Below the pieces are notes generated by a model that was not told the origin of the DNA, made no database searches, and was given only the letters and a program-made list of their open reading frames with translations. This document shows, one piece after another, positions 7,710 through 16,986 of a stretch of DNA of 64,000 nt (its first letter is position 1; each line of letters starts with the position of its first letter). The position numbers were made by a program, and so were the translations under genes. The DNA lies in the NCBI RefSeq assembly GCF_048270265.1, contig NZ_JBLWTD010000003.1, positions 1-64,000 of the forward strand. Direction: 5' to 3'. Origin of the DNA: Maricaulis sp048270265 (GTDB taxonomy: Bacteria; Pseudomonadota; Alphaproteobacteria; Caulobacterales; Maricaulaceae).

Positions 7710-9487
7710 GACTGGGGCTGTTCCAGCGCTTCGAGCAGGATGGCATGGAGCTGGGCCGGGTCGGCAGGTTTGGGCAGGACGGTGATCTGCTCCATCCCGG
7801 TCACCGCCTCGAACTGGTAGATATCACCCGTGAGCAATACGGCCGGGATGTCGGCGACGACTTCGGTGCGCAGCGCCTGGACCGTCTCAAGCCCGTCCTC
7901 ACCGCCGGCGAGGCGCTTGTCGACGATCAGCAGGTCCGGTTCCGCATCCGCCCAGGACAGGAGCTCCAGCGCCTCAGCCCCGGACCCGGCCGCGAGGACG
8001 CGGCAACCCCAGTCGGTGAGCAGGATGGTCAGCCCCTCGCGCACCGCCGGCTCGTCCTCGACCAGCATCACCAGCGGGCTCCCGGCAAGTCCGCCGGGCC
8101 GGGCTTGCCCGGGCCGCGACGCGACGGGAGCAGTCGCCAGCGGCAGGACAATGCCCGCCCGGGTGCCTTCGCCCGGCGTGGAGGCAAAGCGCAGTTCCAG
8201 ATCCAGCTTGCGGGCCAGCTGGCGCACAATGGTCAGGCCGAGGCCGAGCCCGCGCTCGCTGCCGGCCGGACCCGGCTGGAGCTGGACGTATTCCTCGAAA
8301 ATGCGTTCGCGCTCGGCCTCCGTAACACCGGGACCGTCATCGCTGACTTCAACCAAAAGCCCGTCTTCGGCCATGGCGCAGCGCAATTCCACCTGACCGC
8401 CCGGCGGGGTGAACTTGATGGCGTTCGAGAGCAAGTTGCGCAGGATCCGGGTGACCAGGAGCGCATCGCTGTTCACGTCGACGGCGGTGCGCGCAATGAT
8501 CAGTTCGATCGATTTCGTATGTGCCATGTCGGCAAATTCGGCGCGCAGATCATTGAGGACAGCCTCCAGCGAGAAGGGCCGGATACGGGCAATGATAGCG
8601 CCGCTGTCCAGCCGGGCCGTCTCGACCAGGGCCTGGAGCAATTGTTGCTGGCTGCGCCAGGCGGCCTCGATCTTGTCGAGCAGTTCGATCTGCTCCGGTT
8701 GATCGAGCGTGCGCCGGATTGCGCCGATGAAAAACCCCTGGGCCTGCAAGGGCTGCGACATGTCATGGCTGGTGGCCGCCAGGAAGCGCGACTTGCTGGC
8801 GCTGGCGCGTTCGATGATGCGGTTCTGTTCCTGCAATTGTTGCGTCAGATGGCGCGTGCGCTCGGCCGCCAGGCTGGCAATGGTCTGGACCTCGGCGCGG
8901 GCGCTGACCAGCAGGCCGAAGGCGTAATAGATCAGCAGCCCGATCCCGATCAGCCGCAGCGGACCTTCCACCGTCAGAAGCCAGTAGGCCGAAAAGGGCA
9001 GCAGGGCCGCAGTGGCCAGGCTGATGAAGGTGGGGCGGTATTCGGCGCTGGGCATCATGCCGCCGACCGTGATCGAGAACACCATATTGACGGCGATGAA
9101 CATGTTGAGCACGGAGGACGGGTCAAAGAAGGCGCTCGCCAGCCCGCCCCAGACGAGGCCGGTTACGCCCGAAATCACCGTGTGCCCCGTCAGGTAGCGG
9201 CGATAGTTTTCGGGATTGATGCCCTCGGGCGCCATCAGTCGCGCATAGGCGTAGACGACGGCGATCATCGCCCCGGTTGCAGCCAGCCAGATAGCGGCGA
9301 ACTGCAGATCGCCGGTCAGGGCGATCAGGGCAGACAGATAGAGTGTGACGCCTGAAATGATGAGGCAGGACTGGCTTGTGCCGGCGCGCAGCAATCGCGC
9401 CTGGCCGAGATGAACTTCGTCGAGCCCGGCGTTCGCTTCCCACAGTGCCGCCGCCGCCGCCTCACTTTCCCGCCCTGTCTCCCTCAT
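7706..9487 (-). CDS. Membrane-bound hybrid histidine kinase with C-terminal receiver
   Basis: 593 residues. About six N-terminal membrane helices (residues 35-205) lack a recognisable periplasmic sensor domain. A coiled linker ('RTRHLTQQLQEQNRIIERAS') leads to the HisKA box 'FLAATSHDMSQPLQ', then an HATPase with N-box 'RILRNLLSNAIKFTPPGG' and G-boxes 'VSDDGPGV' and 'GLGLGLTIV'. A receiver domain follows, with its aspartate in 'PDLLIVDKRL'. This arrangement suits a phosphorelay to the LuxR-type regulator whose gene it meets tail to tail: the two stops share the palindrome CTAG (7706-7709). The signal may be sensed in the membrane segment. Confidence 0.92.
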   Translation of the reverse strand: MRETGRESEAAAAALWEANAGLDEVHLGQARLLRAGTSQSCLIISGVTLYLSALIALTGDLQFAAIWLAATGAMIAVVYAYARLMAPEGINPENYRRYLTGHTVISGVTGLVWGGLASAFFDPSSVLNMFIAVNMVFSITVGGMMPSAEYRPTFISLATAALLPFSAYWLLTVEGPLRLIGIGLLIYYAFGLLVSARAEVQTIASLAAERTRHLTQQLQEQNRIIERASASKSRFLAATSHDMSQPLQAQGFFIGAIRRTLDQPEQIELLDKIEAAWRSQQQLLQALVETARLDSGAIIARIRPFSLEAVLNDLRAEFADMAHTKSIELIIARTAVDVNSDALLVTRILRNLLSNAIKFTPPGGQVELRCAMAEDGLLVEVSDDGPGVTEAERERIFEEYVQLQPGPAGSERGLGLGLTIVRQLARKLDLELRFASTPGEGTRAGIVLPLATAPVASRPGQARPGGLAGSPLVMLVEDEPAVREGLTILLTDWGCRVLAAGSGAEALELLSWADAEPDLLIVDKRLAGGEDGLETVQALRTEVVADIPAVLLTGDIYQFEAVTGMEQITVLPKPADPAQLHAILLEALEQPQS

Positions 9488-9563
9488 CTTGATCTTCCAG
9501 ACGTTGTGTGGCGGGCCGCACCGCTCGCGCAGGCTGTTACAGTGTCATCCCGGACGGGCGCGC

Positions 9564-10985
9564 TCAACCACCCGAATGGGTGGCGCGCTCTTCGGCAGGC
9601 TCCTGCCCGCTCAGCTGCGCGATGATTTCGCGATGACGTTTGCGGTCGAGCGCGTAGCCCCGGACGATCATTGCCACGGCGAGCATGCAGGCGGCGGGGA
9701 GCCAGGAAATCATTGCGGTGATGGCGGATCGCGCGCTTGCGGTTTGGCCGGCATCGGGCTCGTAGCCCGACCAGGCCAGCAGGCCGCCGGCGAGCAGGGC
9801 CGCCAGTCCGGCGGCGCATTTCTGCACGAAGGTCGTCAGTCCGAATGTGCGGGCCTCGATCCGGGAACCGGTTTGTGCCTGGCCGTAATCGACGGCATCG
9901 GGAAGCATTGACCAGAACATCACCGGCAAGGCCGCGCTGCCGACCCCGACCAGGCCGATGCTGGCGAGTGTCAGCGCCGGGCTGCCAACCGGTGCGATGC
10001 CGATCATCAGATAGCCGAGTGTCGCGACGAATAGTCCGGCCAGCATGGTCAGGCGTTTGGAGGTTCTCGCGGCCAGCATCATCCATAATGGCGCTGTCAG
10101 GATCATGGCGAGCGCCGGACTCGCGAGTGCCGGCAGGACCAGATCCGGCTGGGCCAGGACGTGGTTGAGGAAATACAGCATGTTCTGCGTGAACAGGCCG
10201 AAACCGACAGTCGCCAGCAGCATCATGGCCAGGAGGCGCTGCAGCGGGCCGTTGCGCAGCAGTCCCGGCCAGACTTCTCCCAGATCACTGAGATAATCCG
10301 TTGCCTGGGGTGCCTGCGAGGCCGTCGGGGTTTCGCGAATGCCGAGGCTGGAGAGCAACAGCACGACGGCGGCGAACGCGCCGGTGATGATGGCGGCGAG
10401 GCGATAGCCGGCACCCTCTCCGGACTCGGTGGCCATTTGCACGATCAGCGGCGTCGCGATGGCGACGGCCAGGCCGCCGATCGCCGCGCCGACGACGCGC
10501 ACGGCCGACAGGGCAGTGCGGACTTCGCCATCGCGGGTCAGACGTGCGGGCAGGGCGCTATAGGGCATGGCGGCGCAGGTGAAGGCTGTGCGGAAGACAA
10601 GATGGCTGACCAGGGCCCCGATCGCGGTAACCGCCGCGCCGCCGGCCGGGATCGAAAACATCGCGGCATAGGTGATCCCGACCGGCAGGGCCGCCCAGGC
10701 GATGATGCGGCTGTAGCGACCGGTGCGGGCGGCGTGGCGCTCGGCCCAGGTGGCGATCAGCGGGTCGGAGACGGCATCCCAGACCATCCCTGCCAGATAG
10801 ATCGCGCCCGCGACCCACGGCGCCAGGTGCAGTATGTCGGTATAGAAATAGAGCAGGAAAAGCGCCGCCCCCTGCCAGACCAGCACGAAGCCCAGATCGC
10901 CGGCGCCATAGCTCGCGCGGGTCACAATGCTCACCCTGTTTGCGGTCGCAGGCACCGTCTCTGGCGCAGGATCGAGCTCGGGCAT
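9564..10985 (-). CDS. GPH-family (MelB-like) sugar/cation symporter
   Basis: 473 residues, about 12 membrane helices. The N-terminal features are typical of the glycoside-pentoside-hexuronide group: 'RASYGAGDLGFVLVWQG', 'LLYFYTDILHL', 'GAIYLAGMVWDAVSDPLIATWAERHAARTGRYSR' (in sense; residues about 60-93) with the conserved D-x-x-x-D-P, and later 'SMLPDAVDYGQAQTGSRIEA'. I choose ATG 10985 because GGAAGG lies 6 bases upstream; the TTG at 10991 is too close. The substrate is probably a glycoside or similar. Near-identical palindromes, AACCACCC-N4-GGGTG, lie just upstream (11032) and over its 3' end (9568). The hybrid kinase follows 76 bases downstream on the same strand. Confidence 0.88.
   Translation of the reverse strand: MPELDPAPETVPATANRVSIVTRASYGAGDLGFVLVWQGAALFLLYFYTDILHLAPWVAGAIYLAGMVWDAVSDPLIATWAERHAARTGRYSRIIAWAALPVGITYAAMFSIPAGGAAVTAIGALVSHLVFRTAFTCAAMPYSALPARLTRDGEVRTALSAVRVVGAAIGGLAVAIATPLIVQMATESGEGAGYRLAAIITGAFAAVVLLLSSLGIRETPTASQAPQATDYLSDLGEVWPGLLRNGPLQRLLAMMLLATVGFGLFTQNMLYFLNHVLAQPDLVLPALASPALAMILTAPLWMMLAARTSKRLTMLAGLFVATLGYLMIGIAPVGSPALTLASIGLVGVGSAALPVMFWSMLPDAVDYGQAQTGSRIEARTFGLTTFVQKCAAGLAALLAGGLLAWSGYEPDAGQTASARSAITAMISWLPAACMLAVAMIVRGYALDRKRHREIIAQLSGQEPAEERATHSGG
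9568..9583. promoter_or_regulatory. Palindrome over the 3' end of the GPH transporter
   Basis: CCACCC-GAAT-GGGTGG lies inside the last codons and could fold, flanked by GCGCGC on both sides. It resembles the palindrome upstream of the same gene at 11032-11045, which suggests either a terminator-like hairpin or a second operator. Confidence 0.35.
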
Positions 10986-11230
10986 GGGCAACCTTCCAGG
11001 GAACCGGCTTTTTCAGGAAAGCGGTGAGAACCACCCATATGGGTGATTGATGCTGGCCTCAATACATCGCCCAATCAAGTTGAAATCAAACCCTTTCTTC
11101 CACTCGCCGTCAGTGGTGAGTGCCGAAATGGGGGGGAGGCGCAGGCGAAGTCCGCCGGACATCGCTGCAAGCGGCAGCTTCAGGGGGGAGCGCCGCTTGC
11201 ACTGCGCCAGGGGTTAAGGGGAGTCATGAG
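10986..11230. promoter_or_regulatory. Divergent promoter region with palindrome CACCCATATGGGTG
   Basis: This region separates the GPH transporter from the autotransporter. It contains a perfect 14-base palindrome at 11032-11045, 47 bases upstream of the transporter start, a good place for an operator. A G7 tract (11129-11135) and a G6 tract precede the autotransporter start. AAGGGGAG at 11216-11223 is that gene's ribosome site. Confidence 0.4.
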
Positions 11231-14200
11231 ATGATCGGTTTTGGTTCGGCTGCATTTGGCAGACTCGTCCGCATGTGTCGCGGCACTGGTGCGAAAACGG
11301 CGGGGCTGGTGACGGCCATGCTCGCCGCTGTCCTCATCGCGGGCGCAGGCCTGACGCCCGGCGCCGAGGCAAGCGATCCCGCGCCACGCCTCTTGTCCTC
11401 GGGGGGGCCGACCTACACCAATGCCGATTCGTTCACCGCCTCGCTCCAATTCAATGCGAATGTGCGCAATGTCGATCCGTCCGACTTCGAGGTGATCGGT
11501 TCGACCGCTACCATCACTGGCTGGACCGCCGTCAGCGCCTCGTATTATTGGGCTGACGTCTCCGGTGGCGACCTGGCGGATATGAACGGGGAGGTCTGGG
11601 TCCGTCTCAAGGCAGGTCAGGATATCGAGAGTCTGACCGGGGTTGCCCTGACCGACCTGACTGCCGTGTCTGAATCGCCCATCACGATCGACAATACCGT
11701 GCCGGAATGCGCCTTCGCCACGACGGCGGTTGCGCCGGTGACCGAGGTGTTCACCGTGACCATGACCTGTACGCCGCAGGCGGGATGGTCCGATATTATT
11801 GTCGCGTTTACCCAATCCGATCTCGTGGTGGGTAATGCCGTGGTGGAGCGTTTTTCCTTTGGGGGGGCGTACAGCGCTACCTTCACCTTGCGGCCGTCCT
11901 CCACCGGCACCGTAACGGTCGATCTTCCCGCGGGCAGCCTGTATGACGATGCCAGCAACCCGAATCCGGCCGCACCGCAATTTTCGATCGCGGCCGATTT
12001 GAGTCCGCCAACCATACTCTCGATCGAGCGCGCCGACCCTTTGAGCGAGACGACAAACGAGGATTACCTCTGGTGGCTTGTTACGTTTTCCAAGCCTGTG
12101 ACCGGAGTGGATGAGACTGATTTCAGCGTGACCGGCAGCACTGCCACGGTTCTCAACGCACAGTCGGCCGGCGGAAATGCCTGGCAAGTCCGGATAGGCG
12201 GCGGCGACCTTGCCGGGCTGGACGGGATCGTGTCCCTCGGCATCTCTGCTTCACAGGATATCGAAGACACCGACGGCCGCGCCTTGGTCGATGGGACCCC
12301 GTCAGGGGCCAATGAAAACTATTTCGATGTTTCGAATACCGCGCCGGTTCTGGCCCATATTCGCCGAGTGACTTCGGCATCGGAGCTGACAAACGCAACG
12401 GAATTGACGTGGGATTTCCAGTTCTCGAGCATTTCGTCTGGCTACAGCCTTCCACCTGAAGCCTTCACGGTGCGGAATGTGAACGTGGGGACGATCGAGG
12501 TGGAGCGTTATTCGGTCGGCTTCTATGTTACGGCATCCGGCGGCGATCTGCCGACGCATGAGGGCTATGTTTATATCAATTTTGGTGAGGGCGGCCCCTA
12601 TCCCGACGAGTATGGCAACAACCCGGGGAGCTATGTTGCCACCGGCACCAGGGAAATTGGCTATACGCTTGATCGCACAGCGCCCGTCGTGGAGTTCATC
12701 ATCGACACGGATGAGGTTGAGGAGACGGGTCAGCTTACGCTCGTTGTGTCGTCCAGCGAGCGATTGACCGGGCTTGAGCTGGATGAATTCATAGTCGGAA
12801 ATGGCACGGCGTCAGACCTCAGGACCTTCGGGAACGGGTATCTCGCCACGATTACGCCATCAGGCGACGGCCTGGTGACGGTTGATCTCGCCGCGGGCGC
12901 GGCGACCGATGTCGCGGGCAATGGCCATGCGGCGCCGGAGCAGGCCTCCTACATGTATGACTTTACGCCGCCCAGCGTGACATCTGTCGAATTTGTCACC
13001 ACCGGTGGCTCTCCGACCAATTCCGATACCTTGACATGGGCCGTCAGCTTTTCGGAACAGCTCGACAATGTCTCCGAAGACGATTTTCGCGTGGCCGGCA
13101 CCACGGCGACCATCACTTCCGTGACGCAGTCACAGCCCACGGTCTATGTCGTGGAAGCCTCCGGTGGAGACCTCGCCTCGCTCAATGGACCGGTCGAACT
13201 CGAACTGGGCTATGATTCTGACGCCACGGATGCCGGTGGGTTTTGGCTCGAAACGCTCGCTCCGAGCGGCGGGACGGATGAGCGCGTCGTCACGGTCGAC
13301 AATCTCGGCCCGACGCCGCAGCTGTCGCTGGACGACCCGAGTGGTTATTCGAGCGGCGATTTTGTGGTGAACGTCACATTCGACGAGGTGGTCACCGGCT
13401 TCACGGCGGCCGATCTGACCCTCACCAATGCCACGGCGGCCATTCTGGCCCAGGACGGCGACTCCTTCTCCTTCACCATCTCGCCGCTGGCCGAGGGCGA
13501 GGTGACGATCGCCATCGCCGCGGGCGTGATGACCGATATTGCGGGGAATGACAGTCTGGCCGGGGATGAAACCTTGAGCGTGGCCTATGACCTCTCGGCG
13601 CCAGAGCTCGTTTCGATCGAACGCGCTATCGGGCCCACCGAAATAACCGATTCCGATAATCTCGTATGGATCGTGACGTTCTCGGAACCTGTTATGAACT
13701 TGGAAAAATCGGATTTCGCGCTCGATGGCACGACGGCAAGCCTCTACGTCGGGTCTTACCGTCCTGGTGAATTTGCTGGTCCTGCGGGAGCCGTCGGGGC
13801 GGAGTCGGGACCCGAGGCCTACCAGGTGGTGGCCTATGGCGGTGATTTGCCGTCCCTGAACGGTGTGGTGACGCTGTCTGTTCTGGCCGGAAATGACATC
13901 CTCGACTACAGCGGGCAATCCTTGGCCAGTCTGACGCCGACCGGCGCCAATGAGACGACATACACGCTCGTCAATGACGTGGTCGCGCCGACGGTGGTTC
14001 TGTCCTCGGCAGAAACCGGACCGGTTGCCGGCGCATTCACGCTCGACATTGTCTTCTCCGAGCCCGTGAGCCGCCTGACTCTCGAGGACATCGTCGTCAG
14101 CAATGGCACCGCCTCGGATTTCTCCGGCACGGCTGTGCCTGCGGGGAACGCGCCCCGTGACGGAACGGTGCACGGCCGCGTCGAACCGAGCGAGGCTGAA

Positions 14201-16915
14201 TATACGGTCACGATCACACCGTCGGCCGACGGCGATGTCACGGTGGATCTCGCGGCAGGCGCTGCGCAGGACCCGAGCGGCAATTCAAGCCTGGCCGCGG
14301 CCCAATTTGTCATCGCGGCCGATGTGACCGCGCCGACAGTGGTGCTTTCCACCGAGTCCGCAGACCCGGTCTCGGGTGCCTTCGCGCTGACCGTGACTTT
14401 CTCTGAAGATGTGACCGGCCTGGCCCTCGAGGATCTCGTCGTCGCAAATGGTGCCGCGTCCGAGCTGACCGGTTCCGGCGCGGAATACGCGGTCACGGTC
14501 ACGCCGGCCGCCGACGGTGATGTCACCGTCGACCTTGCTGCCGGTGCCGCCCAGGATGTGGCGGGCAATGACAACACAGCCGCGACGCAGTTCACCATCA
14601 GCACGGATGGCACGGCGCCGACTGTGGTGCTGAGCAGCGATGCCGCCGAGCCGGCCATCGGAGCCTTCACGCTGACGGTGACCTTCTCTGAAGAGGTGAC
14701 CGATCTGGCGCTGGAAGATTTCGTCGTCGCCAATGCCGAACTCTCCGATCTGAGTGGCAGCGGCGCTGGCTACGAGGTCACGGTGACGCCCACGGCCGGC
14801 AGCCCCGTCACGGTGGATCTGCCCGCGGAAACCGTCATTGATGCGGCAGGCAATGCCAATCTGGCCGCGGAGCAATTCTCCATCATCACCGACAATACCC
14901 CGCCAACCCTGGCGATTACCTTGCCCGGTGCGGAGACAGAGGGACCGTTCACCGCGACCTTCACCTTCTCCGAGGATGTCACCGGCTTCGAGGTCGATGA
15001 CATCACAGCCTCCAATGCCGATCTGTCCGAATTCCTGGCGGTCAGCGCGCTGGAATACACCGTGCTGGTGACGCCACAGACGATCGGCACGATCGAGATC
15101 ACGGTCGATGCCGAACTCGCGGAAGATGCCGCCGGCAATGGCAATGTGGCCGCGTCCGCCTCGATCGACGCCGTGGCGCAGCCGATCGAAGTCGAAGTGG
15201 TTCTGGGCAGCGATGTCGAGGATCCGACGGATGTCACGGCGACCGCCGCGGTGACCAATCCCGGCAGCCAGCCGGTTCAGTTCCGGACAGAGACCGATGT
15301 GGCCTGGCTTGATGTCGATCCGCTGACCGGCACGATCCCGGCCTTCGGCGAGGTGGAGCTGACCATCACGGTCAATGAACTGGCCAATGACCTGCCGGCC
15401 GGCACCTATACCGGCACGGTGACCGTCATCAATCTCAGCGGCGGCGGTGCCGCAGCCAAGGGTCCCAATGCCGAGACGCGCGCCAGCGGTGACACCATCG
15501 TCGTCGCCATCCCGCTCACCGTCTCGATCGCGGAACGCCGTGGCACGATCCAGCTGGTTTCGACCACGCCGGGCGGTGTCCAGCGTGACGAGACCTTCGT
15601 CTTCACGTCCAGCGACAGCGAGCTGGATGCCCTCAGCCTGACCACCCAGGCCGGCTACGCCGCCAGCACACCGGTGCGCAAACTGCTGGGCACCTATGAC
15701 GTGATGCAATCCGTGCCGGCCGGCTGGCGTCTCGATACGATCAGCTGTGTCGGCGACACGGACGGCGGCAGCGTCATTGATCTCGCTGCGGGCCGGGTCG
15801 ATATCGATCTGGATGCCAATGAGGCCATTGTCTGTACCTTCGCCAATACCCGTGATGAGGCAGAGGTCCGGCTGGCGACCCAACGCGCCATCCGCAACTT
15901 CATGGTCCGGCGCGGTGATCGCATTCTCGAGGCTGCACCGGATCTGACCCGGCGCGTCCAGGATCGCGATACCCGCTCTCCCGGCCAGTTTGCTGCCGAA
16001 ATCAATGGCGGGACGCGCAATGTCTCGATGGGTGCAAGCCTGTCCGGCATGCGCCATGCTGCCCGTGATGCCGCGCCGCAGATGGAAGGCGAGGCGGCCC
16101 GTGCCGACGAGGCCGATAACGGGATCGATATCTGGTTCTCGGCGAATTATTCGTCGGTGTCCGATGACCGGGCCGGCGATGCTGCCGACAGCGCCTTCGG
16201 CCTGGTGCAGCTCGGGGCTGACTGGATGCTCGGCGAGCAGACGATTGTCGGTGTCATGTTCCAGCACGACTGGATGGACGAGACCGCCGACGATATCGCC
16301 GAACGGGCAGGGGCCATTCGCGGCGCCCGGATTGAAGGCAGCGGCTGGCTCGCCGGACCTTACCTGGTCCGCGAGATTGGCGACGGCCTCTGGTTCGACG
16401 CCACGGCCATGTACGGCGAATCCGACAATACGGTCGATCCGCTTGGCCTCTATGAGGATGAGTTCACGACCACGCGCTATCTGCTCCGGATGAACCTCAC
16501 CGGCGAATGGCGCTCCGGCAATTGGCGCATCCGTCCGACCGCCGGTGTGGCGCATTTCGAGGAAAGTCAGTCGGCCTATATCGACAGCCTCGGCATCGAT
16601 ATCCCGGAACAGACCATCGCCATCGGCCGCTTCCAGGCCGGTCCGCAGATCGCCTATCGCTTCGATACGCCTTCGGGCGGCTGGTGGGAGCCGAGCGTGG
16701 ATATCACCGGTGTCTGGGACTATGACGCGGCGCAATTGATGGACGAGAATGGCGGCCTGGTCGGCACCGGCGGCGTGCGCGCCGACGCGAGGTTCAGCCT
16801 GCGCGGCCAGATCTCGCCCGGCGCAAGCCTTGCCATCGAGACCAGCTTCGGCGGTCTCGGCGATGGCGACTTCTCCGCCAATGGTGCCCGTATGGAAATC
16901 CGTATCGGCTTCTAG
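11231..16915 (+). CDS. Giant autotransporter with alternating Ig-like repeats
   Basis: 1,894 residues from ATG 11231 (AAGGGGAG 7 bases upstream; an in-frame GTG at 11120 has no such site). A signal peptide with a long n-region ends near 'GAEASDP'. Residues about 51-1316 are twelve Ig-like modules of two kinds: long ones ('W.VTFSEPV..DF.V.GTTA...SGGDLA.LNG') and short ones ('GAFTLTVTFSE.VTGL.LEDFVV.N...VTVDLAAGAA.D.AGN'), in the order A-B-A-A-B-A-B-A-B-B-B-B. A BACON-like and a prealbumin-like domain follow. The last ~260 residues form an autotransporter beta-barrel ('DIWFSANYSSVSDDR', ending 'MEIRIGF'). Passenger and barrel together point to a cell-surface adhesin. Two G7 tracts lie inside the coding sequence (11401-11407, 11861-11867). 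Confidence 0.88.
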   Translation: MIGFGSAAFGRLVRMCRGTGAKTAGLVTAMLAAVLIAGAGLTPGAEASDPAPRLLSSGGPTYTNADSFTASLQFNANVRNVDPSDFEVIGSTATITGWTAVSASYYWADVSGGDLADMNGEVWVRLKAGQDIESLTGVALTDLTAVSESPITIDNTVPECAFATTAVAPVTEVFTVTMTCTPQAGWSDIIVAFTQSDLVVGNAVVERFSFGGAYSATFTLRPSSTGTVTVDLPAGSLYDDASNPNPAAPQFSIAADLSPPTILSIERADPLSETTNEDYLWWLVTFSKPVTGVDETDFSVTGSTATVLNAQSAGGNAWQVRIGGGDLAGLDGIVSLGISASQDIEDTDGRALVDGTPSGANENYFDVSNTAPVLAHIRRVTSASELTNATELTWDFQFSSISSGYSLPPEAFTVRNVNVGTIEVERYSVGFYVTASGGDLPTHEGYVYINFGEGGPYPDEYGNNPGSYVATGTREIGYTLDRTAPVVEFIIDTDEVEETGQLTLVVSSSERLTGLELDEFIVGNGTASDLRTFGNGYLATITPSGDGLVTVDLAAGAATDVAGNGHAAPEQASYMYDFTPPSVTSVEFVTTGGSPTNSDTLTWAVSFSEQLDNVSEDDFRVAGTTATITSVTQSQPTVYVVEASGGDLASLNGPVELELGYDSDATDAGGFWLETLAPSGGTDERVVTVDNLGPTPQLSLDDPSGYSSGDFVVNVTFDEVVTGFTAADLTLTNATAAILAQDGDSFSFTISPLAEGEVTIAIAAGVMTDIAGNDSLAGDETLSVAYDLSAPELVSIERAIGPTEITDSDNLVWIVTFSEPVMNLEKSDFALDGTTASLYVGSYRPGEFAGPAGAVGAESGPEAYQVVAYGGDLPSLNGVVTLSVLAGNDILDYSGQSLASLTPTGANETTYTLVNDVVAPTVVLSSAETGPVAGAFTLDIVFSEPVSRLTLEDIVVSNGTASDFSGTAVPAGNAPRDGTVHGRVEPSEAEYTVTITPSADGDVTVDLAAGAAQDPSGNSSLAAAQFVIAADVTAPTVVLSTESADPVSGAFALTVTFSEDVTGLALEDLVVANGAASELTGSGAEYAVTVTPAADGDVTVDLAAGAAQDVAGNDNTAATQFTISTDGTAPTVVLSSDAAEPAIGAFTLTVTFSEEVTDLALEDFVVANAELSDLSGSGAGYEVTVTPTAGSPVTVDLPAETVIDAAGNANLAAEQFSIITDNTPPTLAITLPGAETEGPFTATFTFSEDVTGFEVDDITASNADLSEFLAVSALEYTVLVTPQTIGTIEITVDAELAEDAAGNGNVAASASIDAVAQPIEVEVVLGSDVEDPTDVTATAAVTNPGSQPVQFRTETDVAWLDVDPLTGTIPAFGEVELTITVNELANDLPAGTYTGTVTVINLSGGGAAAKGPNAETRASGDTIVVAIPLTVSIAERRGTIQLVSTTPGGVQRDETFVFTSSDSELDALSLTTQAGYAASTPVRKLLGTYDVMQSVPAGWRLDTISCVGDTDGGSVIDLAAGRVDIDLDANEAIVCTFANTRDEAEVRLATQRAIRNFMVRRGDRILEAAPDLTRRVQDRDTRSPGQFAAEINGGTRNVSMGASLSGMRHAARDAAPQMEGEAARADEADNGIDIWFSANYSSVSDDRAGDAADSAFGLVQLGADWMLGEQTIVGVMFQHDWMDETADDIAERAGAIRGARIEGSGWLAGPYLVREIGDGLWFDATAMYGESDNTVDPLGLYEDEFTTTRYLLRMNLTGEWRSGNWRIRPTAGVAHFEESQSAYIDSLGIDIPEQTIAIGRFQAGPQIAYRFDTPSGGWWEPSVDITGVWDYDAAQLMDENGGLVGTGGVRADARFSLRGQISPGASLAIETSFGGLGDGDFSANGARMEIRIGF

Positions 16916-16935
16916 CCTCAAGCACTGGCCCGGCG

Positions 16936-16964
16936 CCCGTCTCGTGGACATCCATCGGGACGGG
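16936..16964. terminator. Possible bidirectional terminator between autotransporter and hemN
   Basis: CCCGTCTC and GGGACGGG form an 8-base stem with one G-U pair and a 13-base loop, in the 71-base gap where the two convergent genes end. No T-run is present, so the call rests on position and fold. Confidence 0.4.
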
Positions 16965-16986
16965 GCCGGGGAGCCGGTGCATCAAC

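Noticed and set aside
14285..16951. An 888-codon open frame on the minus strand, opposite the autotransporter gene
   Set aside because: It mirrors the GC-rich codon pattern of the real gene, has no recognisable domain and is composed of low-complexity Arg/Asp/Gly-rich sequence. The plus-strand protein has clear Ig and barrel domains.
16936..16986. Possible small RNA in the autotransporter-hemN gap
   Set aside because: Only 71 bases are available and the visible hairpin is explained as a shared terminator; no promoter is seen.
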